From Knoellia locipacati (GTDB lineage: Bacteria; Actinomycetota; Actinomycetes; Actinomycetales; Dermatophilaceae), in the NCBI RefSeq assembly GCF_007992835.1, contig NZ_BKBA01000001.1, positions 16,275-80,274 of the forward strand: 64,000 nt of DNA, given 5' to 3'. The translations under genes were made by a program, and so were the position numbers. Shown here piece by piece: positions 1 to 9,020 of this stretch (position 1 is its first letter; every line of letters starts with the position of its first letter). The notes beneath the pieces were generated by a model. It ran no database searches, had not been told where the DNA came from, and worked only from the letters and a program-made list of their open reading frames with translations.

Positions 1-1
1 C

Positions 2-793
2 CTCGAGCGCCTGCGGCGCGAGTGGGCGCAGCTGCGGATCGTCAGGCTGCGGGCCAACGCCGGCCACCAGGCCGCCATCTCGGCGGGGCTGCACCGGGCG
101 CGTGGCGACTACGTCGTCACCCTCGACGCCGACCTGCAGGACCCGCCCGAGGTCATCGCCGAGATGCTGCGGATCGCCCGTGAGGACCACGTCGACGTCG
201 TCTACGGCGTGCGCGAGGACCGCTCGACCGACACGGCGTTCAAGCGCTGGAGCGCCGGGCTCTTCTACCGCTCGATCCGCAGACTCGGTGCCATCGACGC
301 CCCCGTCGACGCCGGCGACTACCGCCTCATGTCGCGCGCGACCGTCGACGCCATCAACTCGCTCCCCGAGCACAACCGGGTGCTGCGCTTCGTCGTGCCG
401 GGTCTGGGGTTCCCGTCGGGCTCGGTCGGCTACACCCGCGAGGTCCGCGCGGCGGGCACGTCGAAGTACCCCCTCGCCAAGATGATCCGGCTCTCGGTCG
501 ACTCGGTCACCGGCTTCTCGCACGCCCCGCTGCGGTTCGCGACGTGGCTGGGTCTGCTCGGCGGTCTCGCCGCGCTCGGTGTCCTCGTGTATGCCGTGAT
601 CGCCCGCCTCATCGGGCACGCCCTGCCCGGTTGGACCTCGACCGTCGTCATCGTCTCGGCCGTCGGCGCCGTCCAGCTGCTCGCGCTCGGCATCCTCGGC
701 GAGTACGTCGGCAGGATGTATGCCGTGATGCAGGCCCGCCCGACCTACTTCATCGCCCACGACTCGCTCGACCAGCTCGACTCGCACCGGTGA
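2..793 (+). CDS. Family 2 glycosyltransferase, C-terminal part (5' end outside window)
   Basis: The frame is open from the window edge, so the start is missing; 263 residues are visible. The stretch DADLQDPPE is the DXD-type nucleotide-sugar/metal motif of GT2 enzymes of the DPM1/GtrB kind, which transfer sugars from NDP-sugars to polyprenyl phosphate. The C-terminal third has two hydrophobic segments (about residues 178-205 and 215-240), followed by GEYVGRMY, the usual ending of GtrB-like membrane glycosyltransferases. The stop codon overlaps the GTG of the next gene by 4 nt, so the two are probably translationally coupled. Family assignment is firm; donor and acceptor cannot be read from sequence. 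Confidence 0.85.
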   Translation, partial: LERLRREWAQLRIVRLRANAGHQAAISAGLHRARGDYVVTLDADLQDPPEVIAEMLRIAREDHVDVVYGVREDRSTDTAFKRWSAGLFYRSIRRLGAIDAPVDAGDYRLMSRATVDAINSLPEHNRVLRFVVPGLGFPSGSVGYTREVRAAGTSKYPLAKMIRLSVDSVTGFSHAPLRFATWLGLLGGLAALGVLVYAVIARLIGHALPGWTSTVVIVSAVGAVQLLALGILGEYVGRMYAVMQARPTYFIAHDSLDQLDSHR

Positions 794-1311
794 GGCGACG
801 CCTGGTGCTCGGCGTCGTGGCGGTGCTCACGGTCGTCGCGCTCGCGCTCGGCGCCTGGCTCGTCCTCGGGCGGGACGGCGGACCGTCGTCGTCCCAGGTG
901 GCCGCCGCGACGCCGGAGGGGTCACTGACCTTCTCGATCCCGCAGGGCTGGCGGACACTGCCGTGCGAGTCCGACGAGGGCGACTGCGTGCGCGTCACGA
1001 GCCCGGGCATGGCCGCCGAGGAGGCCGCGACGGTGTCCTTCCTCCCGCCCAACCCGATCGAGGGCACCCCGGTCGACCTGCTCGCCAACCCCGACGTCAC
1101 CGTGCCCGGCGCCGTGCGGGTCACCGTCGACGGTCTGCCCGCGGCCCGGATCGACCCCACGAGCGACGGTCAGGACACGACCCTCGTCGCCGGGAGGGCC
1201 AGGGTCGAGGCCGGCCACCTCTTCATGGTGGTGTGCCCCGTCGGGGCCGACGCCGGCCGCTCCCGCACGGTGTGCGAGCAGGTCCTGCGCACCCTGAGGG
1301 TCACCCGCTGA
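790..1311 (+). CDS. Membrane-anchored extracytoplasmic protein of unknown function
   Basis: 173 residues. The GTG start was chosen because it overlaps the TGA of the glycosyltransferase (GTGA) and is followed at once by RRR and a hydrophobic stretch of about 22 residues (signal anchor). There is no lipobox Cys. The remaining domain of about 140 residues has four cysteines, in a CESDEGDC pair and a second pair near the C-terminus, which suggests one or two disulfides outside the cell. I recognise no family. Coupling to the glycosyltransferase suggests a cell-envelope role, but this is inference. Confidence 0.7.
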   Translation: MRRRLVLGVVAVLTVVALALGAWLVLGRDGGPSSSQVAAATPEGSLTFSIPQGWRTLPCESDEGDCVRVTSPGMAAEEAATVSFLPPNPIEGTPVDLLANPDVTVPGAVRVTVDGLPAARIDPTSDGQDTTLVAGRARVEAGHLFMVVCPVGADAGRSRTVCEQVLRTLRVTR

Positions 1312-1320
1312 GCTGATCGG

Positions 1321-2613
1321 TCAGCGGATCTGGCCGTCGCCCTCGACGATCCACTTGGTCGTCGTGAGCTCGGGCAGGGCCATCGGCCCGCGGGCGTGGA
1401 GCTTCTGCGTGGAGATGCCGATCTCGGCCCCGAAGCCGAACTCGCCGCCGTCGGTGAAGCGGGTGGACGCGTTGACCATGACGGCGGCCGCGTCGACCTC
1501 GGTCGTGAACCGTCGCGCCGCGGACCGGTCCTCGGTGACGATCGCCTCGGTGTGACCGCTCGTGTGCGCCCGGATGTGGGCGAGCGCGGCGTCGAGGTCG
1601 GCGACGACGCCGACGGCCATCTCGAGGGCGAGGTACTCGGTGTCCCAGTCCTCGTCGGTCGCGGCGACGTGCGGTATGCCGGCCGCCTCGGCCGCGCTCC
1701 CGGCCGCCGGGTCGGTGTGAAGAGTGACGCCGGCACCGGAGAGCTCGGCGAGGACCTTGGGCAGGAACTCCCCGGTCAGCGACTCGTGGACGAGGAGGGT
1801 CTCGGCGGCGTTGCACACGCTCGGCCGGTGGGTCTTGGCGTTGACCGCGATCGCGAGCGCCTTGTCGAGGTCGGCGGCGGAGTCGACGTAGACGTGGCAG
1901 TTGCCGACCCCGGTCTCGATGACCGGCACGGTCGACTCGGTGACGACCGTCTGGATGAGGCCGGCGCCACCGCGCGGGATGATGAGGTCGACCTGGCCGC
2001 GGGCCGTGAGGAGCGCGCGCACGGCGTCACGGCCACCCTCGAGGAGCCCGATCGCGTCGGCGGGCAGGCCCTGCGCCTCGAGCGCGCCACGCATGACGGA
2101 GACGAGGGCCCGGTTGGTCGACTGCGCCGCCGAGCCACCGCGCAGGATGACGGCGTTGCCGGACTTGAGCCCGAGACCGGCCGCGTCGACGGTGACGTTG
2201 GGCCGGGCCTCGTAGATCATCCCGACGACGCCCATCGGCACGCGGACCTGGCGAATCTGGAGCCCGTTGGCGAGCGTCGAGCCACGCACCACCTCATCCA
2301 CGGGGTCGGGCAGGGCGGCGATGTCCCGCAGGGCCGTGGCGACGGCCGCGACCCGCTCGGGCGTGAGCGTGAGCCGGTCGACGAGCCCCTCGGCCATGCC
2401 ACTCGCGCGGCCACGCTCGACGTCCTCGGTGTTGGCGGCGACGACGTCGGCGCTCGCCGCGTCGAGGGCGTCGGCCATCGCGTGCAGCGCGTCGTCCTTG
2501 TCGGCCCGGCTGAGCAGGACGAGCCGGCGGGAGGCCTCGCGCGCCCGGGTCGCGAGGTCGGTGACGCGCTCGATGTCGGCCGGGTCGAGCGAGGAGAGCG
2601 GTGCGGCGGCCAT
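1321..2613 (-). CDS. proA: Gamma-glutamyl phosphate reductase
   Basis: 430 residues. Reduces glutamyl-5-phosphate to glutamate-5-semialdehyde with NADPH, the second step of proline synthesis in the cytoplasm. Recognised by an aldehyde-dehydrogenase fold with the catalytic-cysteine segment [12 protein letters not shown] and the conserved start of the N-terminal domain. The ATG at 2613 begins [10 protein letters not shown]; the frame stays open further upstream without protein-like sequence. A TACGCT box 6 nt before the ATG fits leaderless transcription. proB is about 2 kb away rather than adjacent, separated by pdxY and an EamA transporter on the other strand. A GTATGCCG octamer in the gene imposes the rare Ile codon ATA in AAGIP. 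Confidence 0.95.
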   Translation of the reverse strand: MAAAPLSSLDPADIERVTDLATRAREASRRLVLLSRADKDDALHAMADALDAASADVVAANTEDVERGRASGMAEGLVDRLTLTPERVAAVATALRDIAALPDPVDEVVRGSTLANGLQIRQVRVPMGVVGMIYEARPNVTVDAAGLGLKSGNAVILRGGSAAQSTNRALVSVMRGALEAQGLPADAIGLLEGGRDAVRALLTARGQVDLIIPRGGAGLIQTVVTESTVPVIETGVGNCHVYVDSAADLDKALAIAVNAKTHRPSVCNAAETLLVHESLTGEFLPKVLAELSGAGVTLHTDPAAGSAAEAAGIPHVAATDEDWDTEYLALEMAVGVVADLDAALAHIRAHTSGHTEAIVTEDRSAARRFTTEVDAAAVMVNASTRFTDGGEFGFGAEIGISTQKLHARGPMALPELTTTKWIVEGDGQIR

Positions 2614-2619
2614 GGCACA

Positions 2620-2625
2620 AGCGTA
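2620..2625 (-). promoter_or_regulatory. Putative leaderless -10 box of proA
   Basis: On the minus strand TACGCT ends 6 nt before the ATG of proA. This spacing would put the transcription start at or next to the start codon, as in actinobacterial leaderless genes. No -35 box is evident. Confidence 0.5.
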
Positions 2626-2682
2626 GGTCGAGGGAGGCGGACGGCACACGGGCATCTCAGGGAGCGCCGCGGGAGTGGGAGG

Positions 2683-3546
2683 ATGGCGGGCGTGACGACG
2701 ATCCTCTCCATCCAGTCCTCGGTCGCCTACGGCCACGTCGGCAACAGCGCCGCCGTCTTCCCGCTGCAGCGCCTCGGCGTCGAGGTCTGGCCCGTGCACA
2801 CGGTGCACTTCAGCAACCACACCGGCTACGGCGCCTGGCGCGGCCCGCTCCTGCCCGCCGACGACGTGCGGGAGGTCATCACCGGCATCGAGGAGCGCGA
2901 GGCCATGCCCGCGATCGACGCGGTGCTCTCGGGCTACCAGGGCGGCGAGGAGATCGGCGACGTCATCCTCGACGCCGTCGCGCGGGTCAAGGCCGCGAAC
3001 CCCTCGGCGATCTATGCCTGCGACCCGGTCATGGGCAACGCCAAGTCCGGATGCTTCGTCCACCCGGCCATCCCCGTCCTGCTGCGCGAGCGGGTCGTGC
3101 CCCAGGCCGACCTCATCACGCCCAACCAGTTCGAGCTCGGCTTCCTCACCGAGACCGAGCCGGAGAGCCTCGAGGACACCCTCGCCTCAGTCGAGCTCGC
3201 CCGGGCCATGGGCCCCTCGACGGTCCTCGTGACGTCGGTGCTGCGACCCGACCGCCCCGAGGGCACGATCGAGATGCTCGCCGTCGACGGCGACTCCGCC
3301 TGGATCGTCCAGACGCCGCAGCTGCCGATGAAGGCCAACGGGTCGGGCGACGTCACCGCCGCCCTCTTCACCGCGCACCTGCTCGACACCGGCGACGCGG
3401 GCGTCGCGCTCGGACGCACGGTGTCGAGCGTCTTCGACCTGCTCCAGCGCACGCTCGACTCGGGTGCCCGCGAGCTCCAGCTCGTGCAGTCGCAGCAGGA
3501 GATCGCCGAGCCGCGGATGCAGTTCGAGGTCCAGCAGCTGCGCTGA
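2683..3546 (+). CDS. pdxY: Pyridoxal kinase
   Basis: 287 residues, the same length as E. coli PdxY. Phosphorylates pyridoxal to PLP with ATP in the vitamin B6 salvage pathway. The N-terminus [18 protein letters not shown], the FSNHTGYG segment and CDPVMGN are signature PdxK/PdxY blocks. The ribokinase-type anion hole and catalytic Asp lie in [12 protein letters not shown], where PdxY usually has GVGDVT. Two starts are possible: ATG 2683, used here, or GTG 2692, which is better spaced from the GGAGG at about 2678. The gene is divergent from proA with 69 nt between the starts. Confidence 0.93.
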   Translation: MAGVTTILSIQSSVAYGHVGNSAAVFPLQRLGVEVWPVHTVHFSNHTGYGAWRGPLLPADDVREVITGIEEREAMPAIDAVLSGYQGGEEIGDVILDAVARVKAANPSAIYACDPVMGNAKSGCFVHPAIPVLLRERVVPQADLITPNQFELGFLTETEPESLEDTLASVELARAMGPSTVLVTSVLRPDRPEGTIEMLAVDGDSAWIVQTPQLPMKANGSGDVTAALFTAHLLDTGDAGVALGRTVSSVFDLLQRTLDSGARELQLVQSQQEIAEPRMQFEVQQLR

Positions 3547-3653
3547 GCCGCTCGCTCCCGTGGCCGGGCCGGGCGACACGCACCTCTCTCACGTGGCAGG
3601 TATTCGACGAAGGTCGGCATCCTGCCGCCTGTCGGGTGGCGCGAGCTGCTCCC

Positions 3654-3659
3654 TAGGCT
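3654..3659 (+). promoter_or_regulatory. Putative leaderless -10 box of the EamA transporter gene
   Basis: TAGGCT is followed by 7 nt and then the ATG at 3667. The same TAGGCT box with 6-7 nt spacing precedes at least three other genes in the window (starts at 57965, 57989 and 63895). Confidence 0.5.
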
Positions 3660-3666
3660 TCCCCGC

Positions 3667-4584
3667 ATGCACCCCACCGAACGCCGGCTCGCCCTCGGCG
3701 CCGTCGCCGTCACCCTCCTCCTGTGGGCCTCGGCCTTCGTCGCGATCCGCCACCTCGGTGGCAGCGTCTCCCCCGGGGCCCTCTCGCTCGGGCGCCTGCT
3801 CGTCGCCGCCCTCGTCCTCGGTCTCATGGTGCTGCGCCGCCCGCGGCGGTGGCCGACGCGCCGCGACCTGCCACTGCTGCTCTCGTGCGGCGTGCTCTGG
3901 TTCGGGGTCTACAACGTGGCGCTCAACGCCGCCGAGCAGCGGATCGACGCCGGCACCGCGGCGATGCTCGTCCAGGTCGGGCCGATCATCGTCGCCCTGC
4001 TGGCAGCGGTGTTCCTCGGCGAGCCGCTGACCCGCTGGCTCGTGGTCGGTGCGGCGATCGGTTTCGCGGGGGTCGCGGTTATCGGGCTCGGCGGCTCCGG
4101 CCGGGCGTCGGTCGACGTCGGCGGGGTGCTCCTGGCGGCGCTGGCCGCCGTGACCTACGGCGCCGGCGTGATCACCCAGAAGCCCCTGCTGTCGCGGCTG
4201 CCGTCCCTCGAGGTCACCTTCCTCGCGTGCGTCATCGGCGCCGTCGTCTGCCTCCCGTGGGCCGGCGACCTCGTGACGACGGCCCGCACCGCCACACCGG
4301 GGACGCTGGCGCTCATCGCCTACCTCGGCATCTTCCCGACGGCCATCGCCTTCTCGACCTGGGGCTGGGCGCTCTCCCGCAACGACGCGGGCAAGCTGGC
4401 GCTCACGACCTTCCTCGTGCCCGTCATCGCCACGGCTCTGGGATGGGCGTTCCTCGGCGAGCTGCCGGCGAGCACGGCCTATGTGGGCGGGGCCCTCTGC
4501 GTCCTCGGCGTGCTGCTCACCCGTTGGCGGGGACCGGCGTCCAGGGCGCGCACCGCGGCCGCCACCGAGCAGGTGCCGGCCTGA
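3667..4584 (+). CDS. EamA-family (DMT superfamily) membrane transporter
   Basis: 305 residues with about ten hydrophobic helices in two EamA repeats (roughly residues 8-140 and 155-290). The first repeat includes the conserved region after VALNAAEQRIDAGTAAMLVQ, and the second ends in LGELPASTAYVGGALCVLG, typical of RhaT/YdcZ-like drug/metabolite exporters. It probably exports a small metabolite across the inner membrane; the substrate is unknown. It has no cotranscribed partner: pdxY lies 120 nt upstream and proB converges from downstream. No Shine-Dalgarno sequence is evident, in keeping with the leaderless promoter. Confidence 0.88.
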   Translation: MHPTERRLALGAVAVTLLLWASAFVAIRHLGGSVSPGALSLGRLLVAALVLGLMVLRRPRRWPTRRDLPLLLSCGVLWFGVYNVALNAAEQRIDAGTAAMLVQVGPIIVALLAAVFLGEPLTRWLVVGAAIGFAGVAVIGLGGSGRASVDVGGVLLAALAAVTYGAGVITQKPLLSRLPSLEVTFLACVIGAVVCLPWAGDLVTTARTATPGTLALIAYLGIFPTAIAFSTWGWALSRNDAGKLALTTFLVPVIATALGWAFLGELPASTAYVGGALCVLGVLLTRWRGPASRARTAAATEQVPA

Positions 4585-4625
4585 CGCCAGAGGGACGGCA
4601 CTCCGCCGGGCGAGTCCCTGTGGGG

Positions 4626-5753
4626 TCAGAGGAGGACGAGGTCGTCGCGGTGGATGACCTCGCGCTCGTAGGCCGCGCCGAGGTCTCTGGCCAGGTCGTG
4701 GGTCGTGCGCCCGAGCATCGGGGGCAGCTCCCCCGAGCTGTAGTTGACGAGTCCGCGTGCCACCGCGCGGCCGTCGGGAGCGCACACGTCGACCGGGTCG
4801 CCTCCGACGAACGTCCCGCGCACCTCGACGATGCCGGCGGGCAGCAGCGACGTCCGCCGCTTCGTCAGCGCCGTGACGGCCCCCTCGTCGACGATGAGCC
4901 GTCCGCGAGGCGTCGTGGCGTGCGCGATCCACAGCTGGCGTGAGGCCCGCGAGCGGGACTGGGGAGCGAAGACCGTGCCGACGTCCTCACCTCCCAGCGC
5001 TCGTCCCGCGTCCGCGAGGCGCGACAGGACGGTCGGTATGCCGGCCGCCCCCGCGATGCCGGCCGACTCCACCTTGGTGGACATGCCGCCGCTGCCGACC
5101 GACGAGCCGGTGCCGCCGATCTCGACGCCGTCGAGGTCCTCGGGGCGCAGGACCGCGGAGATCCGCGACGAGCCGGGGCGCGACGGCGGACCGTCGTAGA
5201 GCGCGTCGACGTCGGTGAGGAGCACGAGGGCGTCGGCGCCGACGAGGTGCGAGACGAGCGCGGCGAGGCGGTCGTTGTCACCGAAGCGGATCTCGTGGGT
5301 CGCGACCGTGTCGTTCTCGTTGACGACCGGGACGATGCCGAGGTCGAGCAGACGGGTCAGCGTGCGCCGGGCGTTGGTGTAGTGGGTGCGCCGGGTGACG
5401 TCGTCGGCGGTGAGGAGCACCTGCCCGACGGTGAGCTGGTGACGGGCGAACGCGCGCGCATAGGCCGCGACGAGCGCACCCTGGCCCACGGACGCCGCCG
5501 CCTGCTGGGTCGCGAGGTCGCGCGGACGGGCTCCCAGCCCGAGCGGGCCGAGACCTGCGGCGATGGCACCCGACGAGACGAGGACGACCTCTCCCCCGCG
5601 CGCCCGCACCGAGGCGAGATGGTCGACAAGCGCCACGAGCCGGGCCTCGTCGATGCCCCCGCCACCGGGACCGGTGAGCGAGGACGAGCCGACCTTGACG
5701 ACGACCCGGCGTGCGTCGCCGACGGCGGCGCGCAGCACCGCCTCAGTGCCCAC
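4626..5753 (-). CDS. proB: Glutamate 5-kinase
   Basis: 375 residues. Phosphorylates L-glutamate at the gamma-carboxyl, the first and normally proline-inhibited step of proline synthesis. The amino-acid-kinase domain (about residues 15-260) shows VVVKVGSSSLTG, VLVSSGAIAAG and NENDTV; a C-terminal PUA domain (about 285-370) follows, as in the long bacterial form. The gene starts 9 nt after the obg stop, so it is cotranscribed with obg, the usual actinobacterial order. An octamer GTATGCCG at 5036 forces the rare codon ATA in AAGIPTV. Confidence 0.95.
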   Translation of the reverse strand: MGTEAVLRAAVGDARRVVVKVGSSSLTGPGGGGIDEARLVALVDHLASVRARGGEVVLVSSGAIAAGLGPLGLGARPRDLATQQAAASVGQGALVAAYARAFARHQLTVGQVLLTADDVTRRTHYTNARRTLTRLLDLGIVPVVNENDTVATHEIRFGDNDRLAALVSHLVGADALVLLTDVDALYDGPPSRPGSSRISAVLRPEDLDGVEIGGTGSSVGSGGMSTKVESAGIAGAAGIPTVLSRLADAGRALGGEDVGTVFAPQSRSRASRQLWIAHATTPRGRLIVDEGAVTALTKRRTSLLPAGIVEVRGTFVGGDPVDVCAPDGRAVARGLVNYSSGELPPMLGRTTHDLARDLGAAYEREVIHRDDLVLL

Positions 5754-5762
5754 CGGCGACCC

Positions 5763-7298
5763 TCACTCGTCGTCGGCGTCGTCGCGGACGGTCGCCCAGT
5801 GGCCGGCCTTGCGCTCGGCCGCGAGGTTCTCGCGAGCAGCGGTCTGGGCGTCCTTGCGCCCGTGGAACTCCTCGCGCTTCTCGCCACGGGTCTTGCGGCC
5901 CGACTCCTCGAGCCGGAGGTCGGTGCCTCGCGGACCGACGAGGAGCTCGGCGCCCGCCGCCATCGTGGGCTCCCAGTCGAAGACCACGGAGTTGTTCTCG
6001 GGACCGATGACGACGGTCGAGCCGGACACGGCCCCGGCCTTGAAGAGCTGCTCCTCGACGCCGAGACGGCTGAGCCGGTCGGCGAGGTAGCCCACGGCCT
6101 CGTCGTTGGAGAAGTCGGTCTGGTGGATCCAGCGGGTGGGCCGATCGCCCAGGACGCGGAAGACCTCGCCGTCCGGGGTGTTCTCCTTGCGGACGGTGAA
6201 GCCGGTGTCGTCGACCGCCTTGGGACGCACGATCGCGCGGGGGCGCTCGACGACGAGTGCCTCTATCTCGGCGCGCGCCGCGGCGACGTGCTTGGCCAAG
6301 GAGAAGGTCAGCTCCTTGAGGCCGATGTGGGCCACGGCGCTGACGATGTGCACCTCGAGACCGCGGGCCTCGAGGTCGGGCTTGACCATCTCGGCGAGGT
6401 CGCGGGCGTCGGGGACGTCGGCCTTGTTGAGCACGACGATGCGCGTGCGCTCGGACAGCGGGCGACCGCCGAGGCTGTCGTCGGGGACGTAGGCAGCGAG
6501 CTCGGCCTCGATGACGTCGAGGTCGCTCATCGGGTCGCGGTTGGGCTCCAGCGTCGCGCAGTCGACGACGTGCACGAGGACCGAGCAGCGCTCGACGTGG
6601 CGGAGGAACTCCAGTCCGAGCCCCTTGCCCTCGCTCGCACCGGGGATGAGGCCGGGGACGTCGGCGATCGTGTAGCGGGAGCTGCCGGCCGTCACGACAC
6701 CGAGGTTGGGGATGAGCGTCGTGAAGGGGTAGTCGGCGATCTTGGGCTTGGCCGCGCTGACGACCGAGACGAGCGAGGACTTGCCGGCGCTCGGGAAGCC
6801 GATGAGGGCGACGTCGGCGAGCGACTTGAGCTCGAGCACGATCTCGAGGGCCTCACCGGGCTCGCCGAGGAGGGCGAACCCCGGAGCCACGCGCCGTGCG
6901 GACGCGAGCGACTTGTTGCCCAGCCCACCGCGACCTCCCGCGGCGACGACGAACTCGGCGTCGTGACCCACGAGGTCGGACAGGATGTCGCCGGCGGCGT
7001 TCTTGACGACCGTGCCCTCGGGCACCGGCAGCACGAGGTCGGCGCCGTCGCCACCGTTGCGCTCGTCGCCGGCACCGGGCTTGCCGTTGGGCGCGCGGCG
7101 GTGGGGGGTGTGGTGGTAGTCGAGCAGGGTCGTCGACTGCGGGTCGACCCGCAGGATGACCGAGCCGCCCTTGCCGCCGTTGCCGCCGTCGGGTCCACCG
7201 AGCGGCTTGAACTTCTCACGCTTGACCGAGGCCACGCCGTGTCCGCCGTCACCGGCCGCGACGTGCAGGACGACGCGGTCCACGAAGTTGACGGCCAT
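5763..7298 (-). CDS. obg: Obg/CgtA GTPase
   Basis: 511 residues. Ribosome-associated GTPase acting in 50S assembly and growth control. The glycine-rich Obg fold occupies about residues 1-158 ([19 protein letters not shown]). The G domain has the P-loop [15 protein letters not shown], and NKAD. The C-terminal OCT domain plus a charged tail is typical of actinobacterial Obg. The ATG at 7298 was chosen because it matches the conserved Obg N-terminus; the open frame upstream is not protein-like. It heads an obg-proB unit. Confidence 0.96.
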   Translation of the reverse strand: MAVNFVDRVVLHVAAGDGGHGVASVKREKFKPLGGPDGGNGGKGGSVILRVDPQSTTLLDYHHTPHRRAPNGKPGAGDERNGGDGADLVLPVPEGTVVKNAAGDILSDLVGHDAEFVVAAGGRGGLGNKSLASARRVAPGFALLGEPGEALEIVLELKSLADVALIGFPSAGKSSLVSVVSAAKPKIADYPFTTLIPNLGVVTAGSSRYTIADVPGLIPGASEGKGLGLEFLRHVERCSVLVHVVDCATLEPNRDPMSDLDVIEAELAAYVPDDSLGGRPLSERTRIVVLNKADVPDARDLAEMVKPDLEARGLEVHIVSAVAHIGLKELTFSLAKHVAAARAEIEALVVERPRAIVRPKAVDDTGFTVRKENTPDGEVFRVLGDRPTRWIHQTDFSNDEAVGYLADRLSRLGVEEQLFKAGAVSGSTVVIGPENNSVVFDWEPTMAAGAELLVGPRGTDLRLEESGRKTRGEKREEFHGRKDAQTAARENLAAERKAGHWATVRDDADDE

Positions 7299-7446
7299 AG
7301 GGTGCTGCCTGCTCTCTGGGTCGTGACGGGGGGAAGCCCCAAGTCTACGGCCGGTGCGGCACCGGGCCCGCATCGGCGGCGGCCGGTGGCCTCCGCCCCA
7401 CGCACGGACGCGGACGATCCCGCTGGCGCCTGTCGCCGGACGCCGG

Positions 7447-8178
7447 TCAGGCCTTCGTCGACACCCGCGCCCTGGCCATCAACGTCCAGCCGTAGCCACG
7501 ACGCTCCAGCGTGCGCCTCAGGCGGTCGAGGGCGCCCCGGTCGAAGGCTCGCACCACACGGTCGACCCGGACCGAGGTCAGGGCGCGGATCGGGTGCCGT
7601 CGACGGCTCTTGAGCGTGACGCTGAACAGCTCGTCGACGACGAACCGCGGGGTGAGCAGTGCACGCAGCTCGTGCGCATCGACCCAGCGACGCAGCTGCC
7701 CGGCCCGCGGCGGGGGCACGTCGTTGAGGCGTTCGAGCACGGGCCGGTTCTGGGTGGCGAGCATGAGCGTGCCACCGGGACGCAGCAGGTCCGCGCACTT
7801 CGCGAGGAAGGCGGGCTGGTCGGCCACGTGCGAGAGCACCTCGAGCGAGACGACGACGTCGAAGGACCCCTCGGGCAGGGGCAGCGTGAGGAAGTCCCCG
7901 GCGACGAAGGTCACCTCGGGGCTGCGCAGCCGCGCCCGCTCCAGCACCTCGTCGGCGAGGTCGGTCGCCGTGACCTGCCCGTAGCGCGAGATCGACTGCT
8001 CGAGCCAGCCCGCTCCGCAGCCCACGTCGAGGATGTCGAGGTCCGTGCGGCCGAGGTCGTCGAGCCAGCCGCAGACGATCGCGGCCTGGCGCAGCGGCAC
8101 CTCGTCCTGCTGCTCCTCGCGCACGCGGTTCCACGCGTTCCACATGGAGCGCTGCGCGGTGATGTCTGGCTCGGACAC
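7447..8178 (-). CDS. Class I SAM-dependent methyltransferase
   Basis: 243 residues. The Rossmann-fold methyltransferase core shows the SAM-binding motif [16 protein letters not shown] at about residues 45-60, an acidic residue after beta-2 (ATDLADEV) and motif IV in [15 protein letters not shown], followed by [10 protein letters not shown]. The C-terminal part is basic. The acceptor is not evident; the family resembles UbiG/small-molecule methyltransferases. It sits on the same strand between rpmA and obg, which are neighbours in most Actinobacteria, and a strong hairpin separates it from rpmA. It is therefore probably an insertion with its own promoter. Confidence 0.85.
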   Translation of the reverse strand: MSEPDITAQRSMWNAWNRVREEQQDEVPLRQAAIVCGWLDDLGRTDLDILDVGCGAGWLEQSISRYGQVTATDLADEVLERARLRSPEVTFVAGDFLTLPLPEGSFDVVVSLEVLSHVADQPAFLAKCADLLRPGGTLMLATQNRPVLERLNDVPPPRAGQLRRWVDAHELRALLTPRFVVDELFSVTLKSRRRHPIRALTSVRVDRVVRAFDRGALDRLRRTLERRGYGWTLMARARVSTKA

Positions 8179-8259
8179 GGCTGTTCCTCCGGCTCGCTCA
8201 GGGGGCGACGAGTGGCGGCGACGCTACAGGCCGGGGGCCGTCCCGGGGCAGGAACGCAC

Positions 8260-8295
8260 GAAGCCCGTATGCCGTGGTCACGGCATACGGGCTTC
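8260..8295. terminator. Perfect 17-bp hairpin built from the CGGCATAC/GTATGCCG octamer
   Basis: Positions 8260-8276 and 8279-8295 are perfect reverse complements around a 2-nt loop, and each arm carries one copy of the octamer. It starts 12 nt beyond the rpmA stop, so it is probably the rpmA terminator. There is no T-run, which is common in high-GC Actinobacteria. Confidence 0.75.
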
Positions 8296-8306
8296 AGAGC
8301 GTGGGG

Positions 8307-8576
8307 TCACTCCGCGGAAACGGTCTCCAGCGGAACGATGTTGACCACCTTGCGGCGGCGCTTGGTGCCGAACTCGACGTTGCCCGCGACGAGCGCGAAC
8401 AGCGTGTCGTCGCCACCGCGACCGACACCCTCACCGGGGTGGAAGTGCGTGCCGCGCTGACGGACGATGATCTCGCCCGCGTTGACGAGCTGGCCGCCGA
8501 AGCGCTTCACGCCGAGTCGCTGGGAGTTGCTGTCGCGACCGTTACGGGTCGAGGACGCACCCTTCTTGTGTGCCAT
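8307..8576 (-). CDS. rpmA: 50S ribosomal protein L27
   Basis: 89 residues. Starts [16 protein letters not shown] and contains RLGVKRFGG and IIVRQRGT, the hallmark L27 sequence. L27 lies near the peptidyl-transferase centre. The N-terminus begins directly at MAHKKG, without the cleaved extension seen in Firmicutes. It follows rplU by 34 nt in the same operon. Confidence 0.98.
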   Translation of the reverse strand: MAHKKGASSTRNGRDSNSQRLGVKRFGGQLVNAGEIIVRQRGTHFHPGEGVGRGGDDTLFALVAGNVEFGTKRRRKVVNIVPLETVSAE

Positions 8577-8610
8577 GTCTGCCTACCTTCGTGAGTCTGT
8601 GAACGGACGC

Positions 8611-8916
8611 TCAGGCGTCGATCGAGGTGATCTTGACCTGGGTCAGCGGCTGGCGGTGGCCCTGGCGCTTGCGGTACCCGGTCTTGTTCTTGTACTTCAT
8701 GATCGTGATCTTCGGGCCCTTGGCGGCCTTGACGACCTCAGCCTTCACGGACACCTTGGCCAGCTTGTCGGCGTCGGAGGTGACGGACGAGCCGTCGACG
8801 ACGAGAAGCGGGATCAGGTCGATGCTGTCGCCGGCCTGGCCGACCTTGTCGATCAGAAGGACGTCTCCGACGGAGACCTTCTCCTGCCGACCGCCTGCGC
8901 GAACAATCGCGTACAC
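8611..8916 (-). CDS. rplU: 50S ribosomal protein L21
   Basis: 101 residues from the GTG at 8916, which gives [14 protein letters not shown], the conserved L21 start. The in-frame extension upstream to 8991 has no homology and was not used. The C-terminus [14 protein letters not shown] is the typical basic rRNA-binding end. A GAAAGTGAG stretch lies upstream as a weak ribosome-binding site. It lies 104 nt after rne, and I saw no recognisable leader structure in that gap. Confidence 0.97.
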   Translation of the reverse strand: MYAIVRAGGRQEKVSVGDVLLIDKVGQAGDSIDLIPLLVVDGSSVTSDADKLAKVSVKAEVVKAAKGPKITIMKYKNKTGYRKRQGHRQPLTQVKITSIDA

Positions 8917-9020
8917 AGTGGACTCACTTTCGGTTTCGGGATGCGCGCCTTGGATTGACCGGCTGACAGCTACCCCAGTGACACAGGACATCGGCTCGGT
9001 GGGCGCACCGACTGTCTAGG

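Noticed and set aside
5247..7613. Long open frames antisense to proB/obg and likewise to rne, the radical SAM gene and infB
   Set aside because: They are by-products of strong third-position GC bias; the translated sequences are low-complexity and the sense strand carries clear conserved proteins.
8917..9020. L21 autoregulatory leader RNA upstream of rplU
   Set aside because: No stable structure or conserved motif could be seen in the 104-nt gap.
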